Shown piece by piece: positions 8,223 to 17,081 of a stretch of 64,000 bases of DNA; within the stretch, counting starts at the first letter, position 1; each line of letters starts with the position of its first letter. The notes beneath the pieces were generated by a model. It was not told where the DNA came from, did no database searches, and worked only from the letters and a program-made list of their open reading frames with translations. Both the position numbers and the translations under genes were made by a program. Source of the stretch: Pseudomonas alkylphenolica. GTDB lineage: Bacteria; Pseudomonadota; Gammaproteobacteria; Pseudomonadales; Pseudomonadaceae. The stretch covers positions 282,425 to 346,424 of the forward strand of contig NZ_QJRG01000050.1 in NCBI RefSeq assembly GCF_004025535.1, written 5' to 3'.

Positions 8223-9538
8223 GCATGGTCAACGGATTCACGTCAGACGACGCAAGCCGGCTTTCGGAAGCGGAACGACGCCTGATCGAGCGCCGCGAGC
8301 GTCTACTGGGCCCGGCCTACCGTCTTTTCTACGAGCGACCGTTGCATACCGTTCGAGGGGAGGGCGTATGGCTTTTCGATGAGCAGGGCCGTCGTTTTCT
8401 GGATGCCTACAACAACGTCGCGTCCATCGGGCACTGCCATCCCCGCGTGGTGGAGGCCATGTATCGGCAGTCGCAGCAGTTGAACACGCACACCCGCTAC
8501 CTGCAGGAGGGCATTCTCGACTATGCCGAGCAGTTGCTGGACACATTCCCGGCTAACCTGGATCGGGTCATGTTCACCTGTACCGGCAGTGAAGCGAATG
8601 ACCTCGCGCTGAGGATCGCCAAGCAGTACACCGGCGGTACCGGCGTCATCATCACCCGGTTTGCCTACCACGGCGTAACAGGCGACATCGCCGAGCTGTC
8701 GCCATCGCTCGGTCCCGGCATCGTACTACCGGCACATGTGCGTACCGTTCGCGCCCCTGACGCTTACCGACTGGGGGCTGAAAACGTGGCGTCGACCTTC
8801 GCCGCCGACGTACGTGCTGCAATCGATGACCTGAAAGCGCACGGCATCCGCCCCGCGGCCATTTTGCTGGATGGCATCTTCTCCAGCGACGGCGTGCTGC
8901 CCGGGCCGGAAGGCTTCCTCGCTGAGGGCGTTGCGTTGGCCCAGGCAGAAGGCATGCTGTACATCGCCGATGAGGTGCAGTCAGGCTTTGCGCGTACTGG
9001 TCTGAACATGTGGGGTTTTACCCGGCATAACGTGCGCCCGGACATAGTCACGCTGGGTAAGCCCATGGGTAATGGCCAGCCCATTGCCGGTATTGTTGGA
9101 CGCGCCGACGTAGTCGATCACTTCGGCAAGAACATGCGCTACTTCAATACCTTTGGCGGCAACCCGGTCTCATGTGCAGCAGGCCAGGCGGTGCTTGACG
9201 TCATCCAGGAAGAACAGCTGCAGCAGCGCTCGCATGACATTGGCGGTTATCTGCTGGCCGGCCTGACAGCGCTTGCGCAGCGCCATGAAATGATCGGTGA
9301 CGTCCGGGGGGCGGGCATGTTCCTCGGTGTTGAGCTCGTTACTGACCGTGCTACCAAGAACCCTGCAGCCGGGGACGCGCGCAAGGTCGTCAACTTGATG
9401 CGGGAGCAGGGCGTGCTGATCAGTGCTGCCGGCCCGCTTGAAAACGTGCTGAAGATTCGGCCGCTATTGGCGTTTACGCAAGAGCACGCGAAGATGCTTA
9501 TCGAGGCGGTGGATGTCGCCCTGCAAGGGGTTTATTGA
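8219..9538 (+). CDS. Class-III PLP enzyme, aminotransferase or phospho-lyase
   Basis: A 439-residue class-III aminotransferase-fold protein. Lys281 (VTLGKPMGNG) is the PLP lysine; YIADEVQSGFARTG carries the cofactor-pyridine aspartate, and CTGSEANDLALRIAK the phosphate-binding turn. The start at 8219 is chosen because it overlaps the kinase stop as ATGA; an in-frame ATG at 8198 would add seven residues inside the kinase gene. The sequence GKPMGNGQPIAGIVG, together with the phosphorylating partner, is more like the AGXT2L/ethanolamine-phosphate phospho-lyase branch than ordinary omega-aminotransferases. Such enzymes remove phosphate and ammonia together to give an aldehyde or ketone. A phospho-lyase role is therefore proposed, with ordinary transamination as the alternative. 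Confidence 0.8.
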   Translation: MSMVNGFTSDDASRLSEAERRLIERRERLLGPAYRLFYERPLHTVRGEGVWLFDEQGRRFLDAYNNVASIGHCHPRVVEAMYRQSQQLNTHTRYLQEGILDYAEQLLDTFPANLDRVMFTCTGSEANDLALRIAKQYTGGTGVIITRFAYHGVTGDIAELSPSLGPGIVLPAHVRTVRAPDAYRLGAENVASTFAADVRAAIDDLKAHGIRPAAILLDGIFSSDGVLPGPEGFLAEGVALAQAEGMLYIADEVQSGFARTGLNMWGFTRHNVRPDIVTLGKPMGNGQPIAGIVGRADVVDHFGKNMRYFNTFGGNPVSCAAGQAVLDVIQEEQLQQRSHDIGGYLLAGLTALAQRHEMIGDVRGAGMFLGVELVTDRATKNPAAGDARKVVNLMREQGVLISAAGPLENVLKIRPLLAFTQEHAKMLIEAVDVALQGVY

Positions 9539-9549
9539 CAACATGTGTG

Positions 9550-9575
9550 GATGGCTCCCACAGGTGGAAGCCATC
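9550..9575. terminator. Hairpin between convergent PLP-enzyme and receptor genes
   Basis: An imperfect inverted repeat (9550-9561 with 9564-9575, one mismatch, very short loop) lies in the 54-bp gap between two convergent genes and can serve both as a terminator. Only a short T-run (GGTTT) follows on the plus strand. Confidence 0.5.
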
Positions 9576-9592
9576 GGTTTCAAAGCACCGGG

Positions 9593-12004
9593 CTAAAACG
9601 CGTAGACCAGCGTGGCCGTCGCGCTTCGCGGCGAGCCGTACCAGCCACGTGAGCCAATCGCTGTATAATAGGTCTTGTCAAAGACGTTATTGAGGTTCAG
9701 CGAGACGCTGGTTTGCGGCGTAAACGCGTATTGCGCCATCAGGTCGACCACGCTGTAAGGGTCTTGGGTGAACGTCTCGTCGTTGGGCCCTGCGCCTTTG
9801 TAGTATTCGGTACCCTGCCAGCGCACGCCACCACCCACTTTCAGCTGCGGCAGGGACTGAAGGCGATAGCTGGTGAACAGTTTGAAGGTGTCACGGGGGA
9901 CTTCGGTGAGCAGGCGGTCATTGTCGGCATCCTTGAGTACGGCGTAGGTGTAGCTGGCGGAGACTTGCCAGTCGGGCAAGATCTCGCCCGCCATTTCCAT
10001 TTCGAAACCACGGGTTTTGGTACCGGACTCGGCGCGGTAGGCCTGGTTGCCGTCGGGCGCCAGGTTACTGCCGTCGGCGACCGCGAGGTTGTCCTGGCGC
10101 ACCTCGAAGACACTCAACGCAGTGGTCAGACGCTTGTCCCAGAACTCACTTTTCAGACCCAGCTCGTAGTTCACGCCTTCTTCTGGATCCAGGTAGCTAC
10201 CGCTTACATCCTTGTTGCTCTGGGGCTTGAAGATCGTGGTGTAGCTGGCATAAGCCGACCAGTTTTCATTGAGGTCATAAACCAGTCCGAAGTAGGGCGT
10301 GACAACCCCGGTTTCGCTGCGTGAGGTTCGGCTGGTATCGCCGGTTGACAAGCTCGTAGAGGCTTCGTCACGTTTCCAGTCAATCACCCGCGCCCCGGTG
10401 ATCAGCGACAGATCGTCGGCCAAGCTCCAGCGTACCGAAGCCACCAGGCCGTCCTGAGTTTCATCCAGCGCATCCTCCGACGACTTGGTATGGATGGCAT
10501 CGGGGATCGCCAGCGAGCCGTCCCAGGTGTAGATGTTGTCAATGTCCTGGAATGACCAGAGCGGGTAACCGTCGTTACGGTAGTAGGCTTTGTAGTGACT
10601 GGCACCCAGGTAAGCCTGATGCTCGCGGGCAAACAGCTCGAATGGGCCGGAAGCCGAGAAGTCAAACGAGGTCTGCCGGGGCTCGCCTGCCCAGCGTCCG
10701 GTCCAGGTACCAATGCCGCTGCCATCGGGATTGACGGTGCCGCTGGCGGCAGTGGCAAAGGCATCATCATAACTTCGGCGATTGTGCTCAGCGTTGAATT
10801 TCAGGTGCCAGCCATTGTCCAGGTCGTGATCCAGGGTGGTGAACAGGGACTTGGTTCGACGCTTGTGATAGCTCCAGTCCGAAGCTGAATTGAACGAGCG
10901 GGAAGGGCTGAAGTGGCTGCCATCGGTATTGAACATCGGGAAGCCGTGATTGCCTGCCCCGTCGCTGTCCATCTCCTGATACTCCGCGCCCACGGTCAGC
11001 ATCGTGCTGTCGGTAATATCCCATTCCAGCACCCCATACGCCGCCTGCTTTTCGAGGGACTGGCGATCGATATAGCTCTGACTGTCGGTGTTCGACGCGA
11101 CGAAACGCCCACGTACATTGCCGCTTTCCGACAATTTGCCGGAGACGTCCAGTTCGGTGCGGTAGTTGTCCCACGAACCGGCTTTGAGGGTCAGCTTGCG
11201 TTGTGTTTCGAGTGTCGGTTTCTTGCGAATAAGGTTAACGGTCGCGCCGGGATCGCCTGTGCCCGACATCAGCCCCGTGGCCCCGCGTACCACTTCGACC
11301 CGGTCATAGGACACCATATCGGCCAGGTCGTCGCGAAAGCCATAGGTGTCGGGCCGGTTGATGCCGTCAACCTGAATGCTGCCAACCTCGAAGCCACGTA
11401 CGTAGATATGGTTGGCGTCGCTGCCGGCTGGCCCCATGCTGTCGACGACCACGCCAGGGGTCTGCTCAAGCACCTGGGCTACATCGTTCAGGTTCTGGTC
11501 TTCAATCTGCTGGCGGGTTACTACGCTGATCGACTGCGGTGTCTCGCGTGCCGAAAGGCGTAGTCCGGTCGCGGTATTGGCCGAACCCGTAGTGTAACTT
11601 CCGGTACCTTCGGTGGTGGCACCCAGCCCCACGCTGGAGACGGTCGTTGCCGTGAGCTCCATCGTGCCATCCTGGCTGGGTCGAACCAACACGAAGCGCT
11701 TGTCTCCCGCCTGCTGCACTTGCAGGCCGCTGCCTTGCAGCAAATGGGCGAATCCCTGTTCCAGCTCGTAATTGCCCCGCAGACCCTCGCTGTGCAGGCC
11801 GGCCATTTCCTCATGGCTGAAGTTGACAATCACTCCGCTGGCGGTGGCGAACTTGTTCATGACAGTCGCCAAAGGCCCTGCAGAAATGCTGTAGCTGACA
11901 GGTGCGGCCCAGGCATTGGCAGCGGCCAGCAGCGAGCCTGAAAGGCTCAACGCCAGTGCTGCCTGGCGAATGCTGATGGCGGGGGAAACAAAACAAGCGA
12001 ACAT
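9593..12004 (-). CDS. TonB-dependent siderophore receptor with N-terminal STN signalling domain
   Basis: A 803-residue outer-membrane receptor. A signal peptide ends near NAWAA. Then comes an STN/secretin-like domain (about 40-100, SYSISAGPLATVMNKFA) that can contact an anti-sigma factor, then the plug (RETPQSISVVTRQQIEDQNL, RGFEVGSIQVDGI, VEVVRGATGLMSG) and a beta-barrel ending in YAF with a terminal phenylalanine. The GATGLMSGTGDPGATVNLIRK run is typical of ferric hydroxamate and pyoverdine-type receptors (FhuE/FpvA/FoxA group). The ATG at 12004 has an AGGAG site seven bases away; longer starts lack one. No FecI/FecR pair is adjacent, so signalling may be through a remote pair or the domain may be vestigial. 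A Fur-like box lies 53 bp upstream. Confidence 0.93.
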   Translation of the reverse strand: MFACFVSPAISIRQAALALSLSGSLLAAANAWAAPVSYSISAGPLATVMNKFATASGVIVNFSHEEMAGLHSEGLRGNYELEQGFAHLLQGSGLQVQQAGDKRFVLVRPSQDGTMELTATTVSSVGLGATTEGTGSYTTGSANTATGLRLSARETPQSISVVTRQQIEDQNLNDVAQVLEQTPGVVVDSMGPAGSDANHIYVRGFEVGSIQVDGINRPDTYGFRDDLADMVSYDRVEVVRGATGLMSGTGDPGATVNLIRKKPTLETQRKLTLKAGSWDNYRTELDVSGKLSESGNVRGRFVASNTDSQSYIDRQSLEKQAAYGVLEWDITDSTMLTVGAEYQEMDSDGAGNHGFPMFNTDGSHFSPSRSFNSASDWSYHKRRTKSLFTTLDHDLDNGWHLKFNAEHNRRSYDDAFATAASGTVNPDGSGIGTWTGRWAGEPRQTSFDFSASGPFELFAREHQAYLGASHYKAYYRNDGYPLWSFQDIDNIYTWDGSLAIPDAIHTKSSEDALDETQDGLVASVRWSLADDLSLITGARVIDWKRDEASTSLSTGDTSRTSRSETGVVTPYFGLVYDLNENWSAYASYTTIFKPQSNKDVSGSYLDPEEGVNYELGLKSEFWDKRLTTALSVFEVRQDNLAVADGSNLAPDGNQAYRAESGTKTRGFEMEMAGEILPDWQVSASYTYAVLKDADNDRLLTEVPRDTFKLFTSYRLQSLPQLKVGGGVRWQGTEYYKGAGPNDETFTQDPYSVVDLMAQYAFTPQTSVSLNLNNVFDKTYYTAIGSRGWYGSPRSATATLVYAF

Positions 12005-12056
12005 CCATTGACTCCTGTGCGATGGAATACGCGAAGGGCCCAATAGGAATCGACTT

Positions 12057-12075
12057 GATAATGGGAATCCTTCGC
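12057..12075 (-). promoter_or_regulatory. Possible Fur box upstream of the receptor gene
   Basis: The 19 bases 12057-12075 begin GATAATGGGAATC and match 14 of 19 positions of the classical Fur consensus (three GATAAT-type hexamers) by eye. It lies 53 bp before the receptor start, where iron-regulated promoters sit. Statistical support was not computed. Confidence 0.45.
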
Positions 12076-12227
12076 ATCGAAGGCGTGGCGATGTTCTTTG
12101 CTTTCACTTGCAGTTGTCAACCGATGATTTTCGATTTTGCAGACGAGTGCGCACGCACCGAGGGCGCGTGACAGGGGCTGGACGCTGTCCTGCTAGCGGT
12201 GAAAACCAGGTAAAGGTGGGAGGCTTA

Positions 12228-12407
12228 TCAACCTTGGGCTTTTTGCTTCTGCGCGCGCTGGTAACGACTTATCGCGATCTGAACGGCGGCGGCCACGAGG
12301 CAAAGCAAGCCGACCTTCCAGCTGCCCTGTACGCCGAAGTGCTCGGAAATTTTCCCCGCAATGATCACGCTAAAGAAGATGGCGACAGGAAGGATCAGTT
12401 TGTTCAT
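12228..12407 (-). CDS. Small membrane protein, unknown function
   Basis: A 59-residue protein starting MNKLILPVAIF, with one clear hydrophobic segment at the N-terminus (residues 3-17) and a second (about 35-50, VGLLCLVAAAVQIAI), then a basic Q/K-rich tail (RYQRAQKQKAQG). A GGAAA-type site precedes the ATG. The two-helix layout with a charged tail looks like a real small inner-membrane protein. It lies alone between the receptor and the amino-acid transporter operon on the same strand as both. I do not recognise the family; it could be spurious. Confidence 0.45.
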   Translation of the reverse strand: MNKLILPVAIFFSVIIAGKISEHFGVQGSWKVGLLCLVAAAVQIAISRYQRAQKQKAQG

Positions 12408-12647
12408 GGAGTTTCCGGCGGTGAACGACAAAAGCTGTCAGCGTACAGGCTCATTGGCCGCTTGGGGAGCAGGGCGTGTTCAAAGGCAACGCTCCCCACA
12501 ACAATCATTGCAGCCTGAAGCCCCCTACCAGCCATTTACCGACCGTTGTTGCCGTCAGTCCACCCACTTCAAGCATGTGGGACTCAGTCTCCTGATCGAT
12601 TGTTCTGCTGTGCTTGAGGTCGTGGAAGAACACAAAACTGGCAATTG

Positions 12648-12670
12648 GGGAGGAGCACACAGCTCCTCCC
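12648..12670 (-). terminator. Terminator-like hairpin after the amino-acid ABC operon
   Basis: A perfect 9-bp GC-rich stem (12648-12656 and 12662-12670, five-base loop) lies nine bases beyond the stop of the ABC ATPase gene on the minus strand. A T-containing stretch follows further on (CCAGTTTTG). A reasonable terminator for the four-gene transporter operon. Confidence 0.6.
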
Positions 12671-12678
12671 TCCGGGAA

Positions 12679-13407
12679 TCAATGGGTGAGGATTTTCGAA
12701 AGGAACTGCTGCGCACGGTCAGACGCTGGCGTCTCGAAGAACGCATGCTTCTCACGGTCCTCGATGATCTCTCCCTGGTCCATGAAGATGACCCGATTGG
12801 CGACCTTTTTGGCGAAGCCCATTTCATGCGTCACGCACATCATGGTCATGCCTTCTTGTGCGAGTTCGACCATCACGTCCAGGACTTCGTTGATCATCTC
12901 GGGGTCGAGTGCAGAGGTGGGCTCGTCAAACAGCATGCAGATCGGGTCCATTGCCAAGGCCCGGGCAATGGCTACACGCTGTTGCTGGCCGCCGGAGAGC
13001 TGCCCTGGATACTTGTGTGCGTGCGCCTTCAGGCCAACGCGCTCCAGCAGCTTCATCCCTTTGTCCATGGCCTCTTCACGGCGGCGGCCAAGTACCTTGA
13101 TCTGGGCGATCGCCAGGTTTTCGGTCAGGCTCATGTGAGGGAAGAGTTCGAAATGCTGGAACACCATGCCGACCTGAGCGCGAAGCTTGGGCAGGTTGGT
13201 TTTTTTATCGCCCACCGAAACGCCGCTGACGGTGATCGAACCCTGCTGGAACGGCTCAAGCGCATTGACACACTTGATGAGCGTGGACTTGCCGGACCCT
13301 GAAGGCCCACAGACCACAACGACCTCTCCCTTTTTCACTTCGGTAGAGCAATTCTTCAGCACCTGAAAAGGGCCATAGTGTTTGGAAACATTGTCGATTT
13401 TGATCAC
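12679..13407 (-). CDS. Polar amino-acid ABC transporter ATPase (GlnQ/GltL type)
   Basis: A 242-residue ATPase. Walker A is GPSGSGKST, the signature LSGGQQQRVAIARAL, Walker B ICMLFDEPTSALDPE and the switch histidine VTHEMGF. The length and the motif order are those of the GlnQ/GltL/HisP group. The start is a GTG with AAGGAG seven bases upstream. It energises uptake through the two permeases encoded just upstream in the operon. Order on the minus strand is binding protein, permease, permease, ATPase, as in gltIJKL; the substrate is probably glutamate, aspartate or another acidic or polar amino acid. Confidence 0.93.
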   Translation of the reverse strand: MIKIDNVSKHYGPFQVLKNCSTEVKKGEVVVVCGPSGSGKSTLIKCVNALEPFQQGSITVSGVSVGDKKTNLPKLRAQVGMVFQHFELFPHMSLTENLAIAQIKVLGRRREEAMDKGMKLLERVGLKAHAHKYPGQLSGGQQQRVAIARALAMDPICMLFDEPTSALDPEMINEVLDVMVELAQEGMTMMCVTHEMGFAKKVANRVIFMDQGEIIEDREKHAFFETPASDRAQQFLSKILTH

Positions 13408-13418
13408 GGAGAGTCTCC

Positions 13419-14114
13419 TTAAGCGTGCGCTACGTTTTTGTTCAAACGCGCCTGGTAGCGCTTTACGACTTTTGACAGCGTGAAACAGATGGCAAAGTAG
13501 ACGAGTGCCGCGAAGGTGTAGAACTCCACCAGGCGACCATCGCGCTGGGCGACCTTCGAGGCCGCACCGAGGAAGTCCGTGGCAGAAATCACGTACAGCA
13601 GGGAGGTGTCCTGGAAGAGAATGATGGTCTGTGTCAGGAGCACTGGAATCATTGCCCTGAATGCCTGTGGCAGCACCACATAGCGCATGTTCTGCGCGTA
13701 GGTGAACCCAAGTGCCTGGCCAGCGCCTTCCTGGCCGCGCGGGACAGCCAGGATCCCGGCGCGGATCACCTCACAGAAATAGGCCGCTTCAAACAGCGTG
13801 AATGCGATGAATGCGGTGCGGGTAGTACCGATCTGAACCGGGTGATCGGCGCCAATGAGCCAGGCAACGATTTCCGGGATGAGAAAGAAAATCCAGAAAA
13901 TCGCCAGGATAAGTGGAATCGAACGCATCAAATTCACGTAGCCGGCGGCAACAGTCGCCAACTTTTTGTAACGGCTAAGGCGTGCCAGCGCCAACAACGT
14001 GCCGAAGACAATGCCACCTGCCATGGCGACCAAGGTGATTTGCAGCGAAAAGAGCAAGCCTTCGCCCAGGTACGGCAGCGCACGCAGCAGAACGCTGTAG
14101 TCAAGATTCATCAT
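13419..14114 (-). CDS. Polar amino-acid ABC permease (GltK type)
   Basis: A 231-residue HisM/GlnP-family inner-membrane permease with about five hydrophobic segments. The EAA loop for ATPase contact is present (EVIRAGILAVPRGQEGAGQALG). It begins one base after the stop of the other permease gene, with AGGAG inside the end of that gene, so translation is coupled. It forms a heterodimer with the neighbouring permease. Confidence 0.91.
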   Translation of the reverse strand: MMNLDYSVLLRALPYLGEGLLFSLQITLVAMAGGIVFGTLLALARLSRYKKLATVAAGYVNLMRSIPLILAIFWIFFLIPEIVAWLIGADHPVQIGTTRTAFIAFTLFEAAYFCEVIRAGILAVPRGQEGAGQALGFTYAQNMRYVVLPQAFRAMIPVLLTQTIILFQDTSLLYVISATDFLGAASKVAQRDGRLVEFYTFAALVYFAICFTLSKVVKRYQARLNKNVAHA

Positions 14115-14115
14115 T

Positions 14116-14850
14116 TCAGCGCTCCTGCTTGATCAGGCCAGGGATATAGCTCTTGCGCTCGATAAGCGCCATGAGCTGGTTCACGGTGAGGGCAACGATG
14201 ATGTAGATGACCGTGGCGGCACCCAATGCCTCGTAGGTGCGGAAGGTGAACTCATTCATCTGTTGGGCCTGAGCGGTCAGCTCGATGACACCGATGGTCA
14301 ACGCCACCGACGAGTTCTTGAAAATGGTCATGAACTCACTGGTGAGGGGCGGGATGATCCGCCGCGCAGCCATTGGCAGCAGTACATACCGATAGGTTTG
14401 ACCGAGGGTCATGCCCACCGCCAACCCGGCGTTGCGCTGCCCCTTGGCTAGCGAGTTGATCCCCGCGCGCACTTGCTCGGCAATACGCGCCGAAGTGAAC
14501 AGACCAAGCCCCACCAGCGCCGTGAAGAACGGCCCCCACGGTGCGTCGAAGGATTTGATCCAGTTGCCGATGGCGGCAGGCAGTATTTCCGGGAGCACGA
14601 AATACCAGAGAAACAACTGCACCAGCAGCGGAATGTTGCGGAAAACCTCCACATACGCGTTGCCCAGCATTACAAGCCATTTGAACGGCAACGTCCGCGC
14701 GACACCGACCGCTGTACCAACGATCAATGCCAACACCCACGCGAGCAGTGCAAGTGCTACCGTCCACGCCAGGCCTGACAACAGCATGCCGGCATAGGTG
14801 ACACCCGGATCAGGCGACGCTTCGAAAAAAATATTCAGATCAAGGGACAT
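14116..14850 (-). CDS. Polar amino-acid ABC permease (GltJ type)
   Basis: A 244-residue HisM/GlnP-family permease with several membrane spans (GLAWTVALALLAWVLALIVG, then VVTALVG-type segments) and the EAA loop (AEQVRAGINSLAKGQRNAGLAVG). The start at 14850 (MSLDLNIFF) is preferred over a longer frame because of a GGGAG site eight bases upstream. Partner of the GltK-type permease next to it; the pair shares one ATPase and one binding protein in the same operon. Confidence 0.91.
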   Translation of the reverse strand: MSLDLNIFFEASPDPGVTYAGMLLSGLAWTVALALLAWVLALIVGTAVGVARTLPFKWLVMLGNAYVEVFRNIPLLVQLFLWYFVLPEILPAAIGNWIKSFDAPWGPFFTALVGLGLFTSARIAEQVRAGINSLAKGQRNAGLAVGMTLGQTYRYVLLPMAARRIIPPLTSEFMTIFKNSSVALTIGVIELTAQAQQMNEFTFRTYEALGAATVIYIIVALTVNQLMALIERKSYIPGLIKQER

Positions 14851-14950
14851 TACGAACTCCCACGCATGGGGCGTCCTGAACCCTGGACGATCCATGCATT
14901 ACTCACTCGGTTTAATAGGCTGAGCTGGCTGCCCAGCACGGGTACCTGGG

Positions 14951-15847
14951 TCAGCTCGACGCTTGGTCTGATGGCTGCTCGAACAGCTCTTTCAGCTTGG
15001 CTGGCATGGCGAAGTTGATCGTGATGTCCTGTGGCGGAATCGGCCCCAGGAACCATTTCGTGTAGAGTTCGGAAGCCTTCCCGCTGCTCATGAGCTCGGC
15101 CAGCGTGTCGTCGACCAGCTGTTTGAACTGCGGGTCATCCTTGCGAAACATCAATGCGTATGGGTCACCACCGAAGGTATCGTCCAGCAACTTGAGCTGA
15201 GAAGGGTCGCGCTCCTTGGCACGAAGACTGGACACCAGGATGTCATCTTCCATGAACGCGGCCGCACGACCGGTCTGGACCATCAACAGCGACTCTGCAT
15301 GGTCTTTGCCCGACTGAATGCGCAGGCCGAGTTTTCGCTCATCGTTAACCTTGCGAATCAGCAGTGCCGTATCCGTGCCCTGAGTCACAACAACCGACTG
15401 ACCCGCCAGATCATTGATGGTGTTGTAGGGGCTGCTGGATTTGCTGATGAGTCGCTTCGAGACCCAGAAGGTCGAATAGGAAAACGCGACTTCCTTGTGG
15501 CGTTCCAGGTAGTTCGCAGTTGAACCACACTCAAGATCGACAGTGCCGTTCTTGACCAACGCGATGCGGTTGGACGAGTTTACCGGCTGGTAGCGCACCT
15601 TCAGCTCGGCTTTGCCCACAGCAGTTTTGATCTTTTCGACCACCTGGGCACACAGATCCATCGAGTAGCCTACGGGCTTCTGCTGATCGTCGTAGTACGA
15701 GAAGGGCATCGAGGACTCACGGTGGCCAACGGTAATCACACCCGATTGTTGGATTTTCTGGAGGGTGCCGGTCAGCGGGTCGGCTGCTTGAACGTTGGTG
15801 ATTGCTGTAGCGAAGGTGAGACCGAGGGCGATGTAGAGGCTCTTCAT
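14951..15847 (-). CDS. Periplasmic amino-acid binding protein, glutamate/aspartate type (GltI-like)
   Basis: A 298-residue periplasmic binding protein. The signal peptide is MKSLYIALGLTFATAITNVQA, cleaved before ADPLTG. Mature motifs follow GltI/DEBP: TLQKIQQSGVITVGHRESSMPFSYYD, PVGYSMDLC, KNGTVDLECGSTANYLERHKEVAFS and GDPYALMFRKDDPQF. ATG 15847 has AAGGGA upstream and starts the signal peptide; the longer frame is rejected. It heads the ABC operon and is separated from the permeases by a 100-bp gap. Acidic amino acids are the likely ligands because of the match to DEBP, although the adjacent RpiR regulator and aminotransferase suggest a less common amino acid. Confidence 0.9.
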   Translation of the reverse strand: MKSLYIALGLTFATAITNVQAADPLTGTLQKIQQSGVITVGHRESSMPFSYYDDQQKPVGYSMDLCAQVVEKIKTAVGKAELKVRYQPVNSSNRIALVKNGTVDLECGSTANYLERHKEVAFSYSTFWVSKRLISKSSSPYNTINDLAGQSVVVTQGTDTALLIRKVNDERKLGLRIQSGKDHAESLLMVQTGRAAAFMEDDILVSSLRAKERDPSQLKLLDDTFGGDPYALMFRKDDPQFKQLVDDTLAELMSSGKASELYTKWFLGPIPPQDITINFAMPAKLKELFEQPSDQASS

Positions 15848-16163
15848 AAGACGTTCCCTTGTTGTTTTATGGGCGAATGTGCTTGGTTGAAGGCAGTAAT
15901 TCTTTGCATTTGCAGGTTTTTTTATTTTATTGGTCCAGCTGATGCGAAGATTTGCATGCATCTTGACCATTTGCAATCTTTTGTTGCGGCTTGTGCGCGT
16001 ATGAAAACCTCCAACTGTGGAAGCTAAAAAGAAAGAAGTCGTTGTTTTACATAGCTTTTTATAGGTTGCCGAGGAACAGCCGGGCGGGGTTTACGATGGA
16101 AAATTCAGGACAGGCTGCATTGCAAATGCACCCGCCCTGCATGAAGCAAGGTGCATTTCGCGA
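15848..16163. promoter_or_regulatory. Control region with TTGCA-type repeats, transporter promoter
   Basis: This 316-bp gap lies between the transporter operon and the end of the RpiR gene. It contains a TTTGCATTTGCA block at 15903-15914, TTTGCATGCA at 15951-15960, TTTGCAA at 15970-15976 and a near-palindromic TGCATTGCAAATGCA at 16116-16130. The same word recurs beyond the RpiR gene, which suggests binding sites of that regulator. No gene is supported here. Confidence 0.5.
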
Positions 16164-17081
16164 TCAAAGTGACGTGTTCAGCTCGGCTATCAGTGCTTCC
16201 CGGTACTTCAAGGCAGAGACCGAAACCTCTCCCAATCGTCCCGCTACAGCACTGAGCATGCCTTGCGCCAGCAGCATGAATGCGCACATGCTGTTACTGA
16301 AGAACAGGCTTTGATTAGGTACGTAAAAGCTGTGCTGTGCCACTTTCGCCAAGGGTGAGCTGGCAGAGTCAGTCAGCGCAATGATGCGGATTCCATGCTT
16401 GGCTGCTACCTCCGCAGTGGCGATTACGCTCGGGGTATAGGGGAAGCAGCTGGCGACGACCAGGACATCATTTTCTTCCAGCTGCGCGAGCGCATCGGCA
16501 ACGCCCTGTCGGCTTGAGTCCAGTGGGGCAACATCCGGGCGGAGCATTCCCAGCCCGTATGCCATGAACAATGCGAGCGAGTTGAACTGCCGCATCCCGT
16601 GGATGCGAACGCGCTTGGCGTTCGAGAGAAGGTCGACAGCGGCTTCAAAAATCTGCGGGTCGACTTGCTCGATCATGCTGGCAATGTTCGCACTTTCCTG
16701 ACGCCCCAACCGGGTTAGCTGGCTGATGGTGTCGCTGTTGTCGGCGCGCACCAACAACCGGCTAGCCTGGTCACTATAGAAGTGCCGCCCCTCGGTCAGC
16801 TCGCGACGAAAGACGTCCTGAAACTTGCTGAACCCACTGTAGCCCAGACGTTGCGCCAGCCTGGAAAAGGTAGAAGCGTTCACCCCAAGCTGATCGGACA
16901 ACTCACTTATCGAAGATACAGCCGCCCGCTGAGGGGACTCGATCAGCGCAGTCAGCACCCGACGGGAACTGCTGCCAAGCGATATGTCAGTCTCTCGCTT
17001 TTCGATGGACTCAAGCAGGAGCTTCAAGCCGGCGACCGTGTCCGGTGCGGATTCAACAGGAATGGCCATTGCAGCATCCAT
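16164..17081 (-). CDS. MurR/RpiR-family transcriptional regulator with SIS domain
   Basis: A 305-residue regulator. The N-terminal HTH_6 domain spans about 20-95 (ISELSDQLGVNASTFSRLAQRLGYSGFSKFQ, with the recognition helix in ASTFSRLAQRLG). The C-terminal SIS domain (about 140-270; VRIHGMRQFNSLALFMAYGL, DVLVVASCFPYTPSVIATAEVAAKHGIRIIALTD) usually binds a phosphorylated sugar but in amino-acid clusters binds other ligands. It is divergent from the aminotransferase and sits downstream of the transporter promoter region. The repeated TTGCA word on both sides is its likely operator. Start uncertain: ATG 17081 has no clear ribosome site, and ATG 17069 is possible. Confidence 0.88.
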   Translation of the reverse strand: MDAAMAIPVESAPDTVAGLKLLLESIEKRETDISLGSSSRRVLTALIESPQRAAVSSISELSDQLGVNASTFSRLAQRLGYSGFSKFQDVFRRELTEGRHFYSDQASRLLVRADNSDTISQLTRLGRQESANIASMIEQVDPQIFEAAVDLLSNAKRVRIHGMRQFNSLALFMAYGLGMLRPDVAPLDSSRQGVADALAQLEENDVLVVASCFPYTPSVIATAEVAAKHGIRIIALTDSASSPLAKVAQHSFYVPNQSLFFSNSMCAFMLLAQGMLSAVAGRLGEVSVSALKYREALIAELNTSL

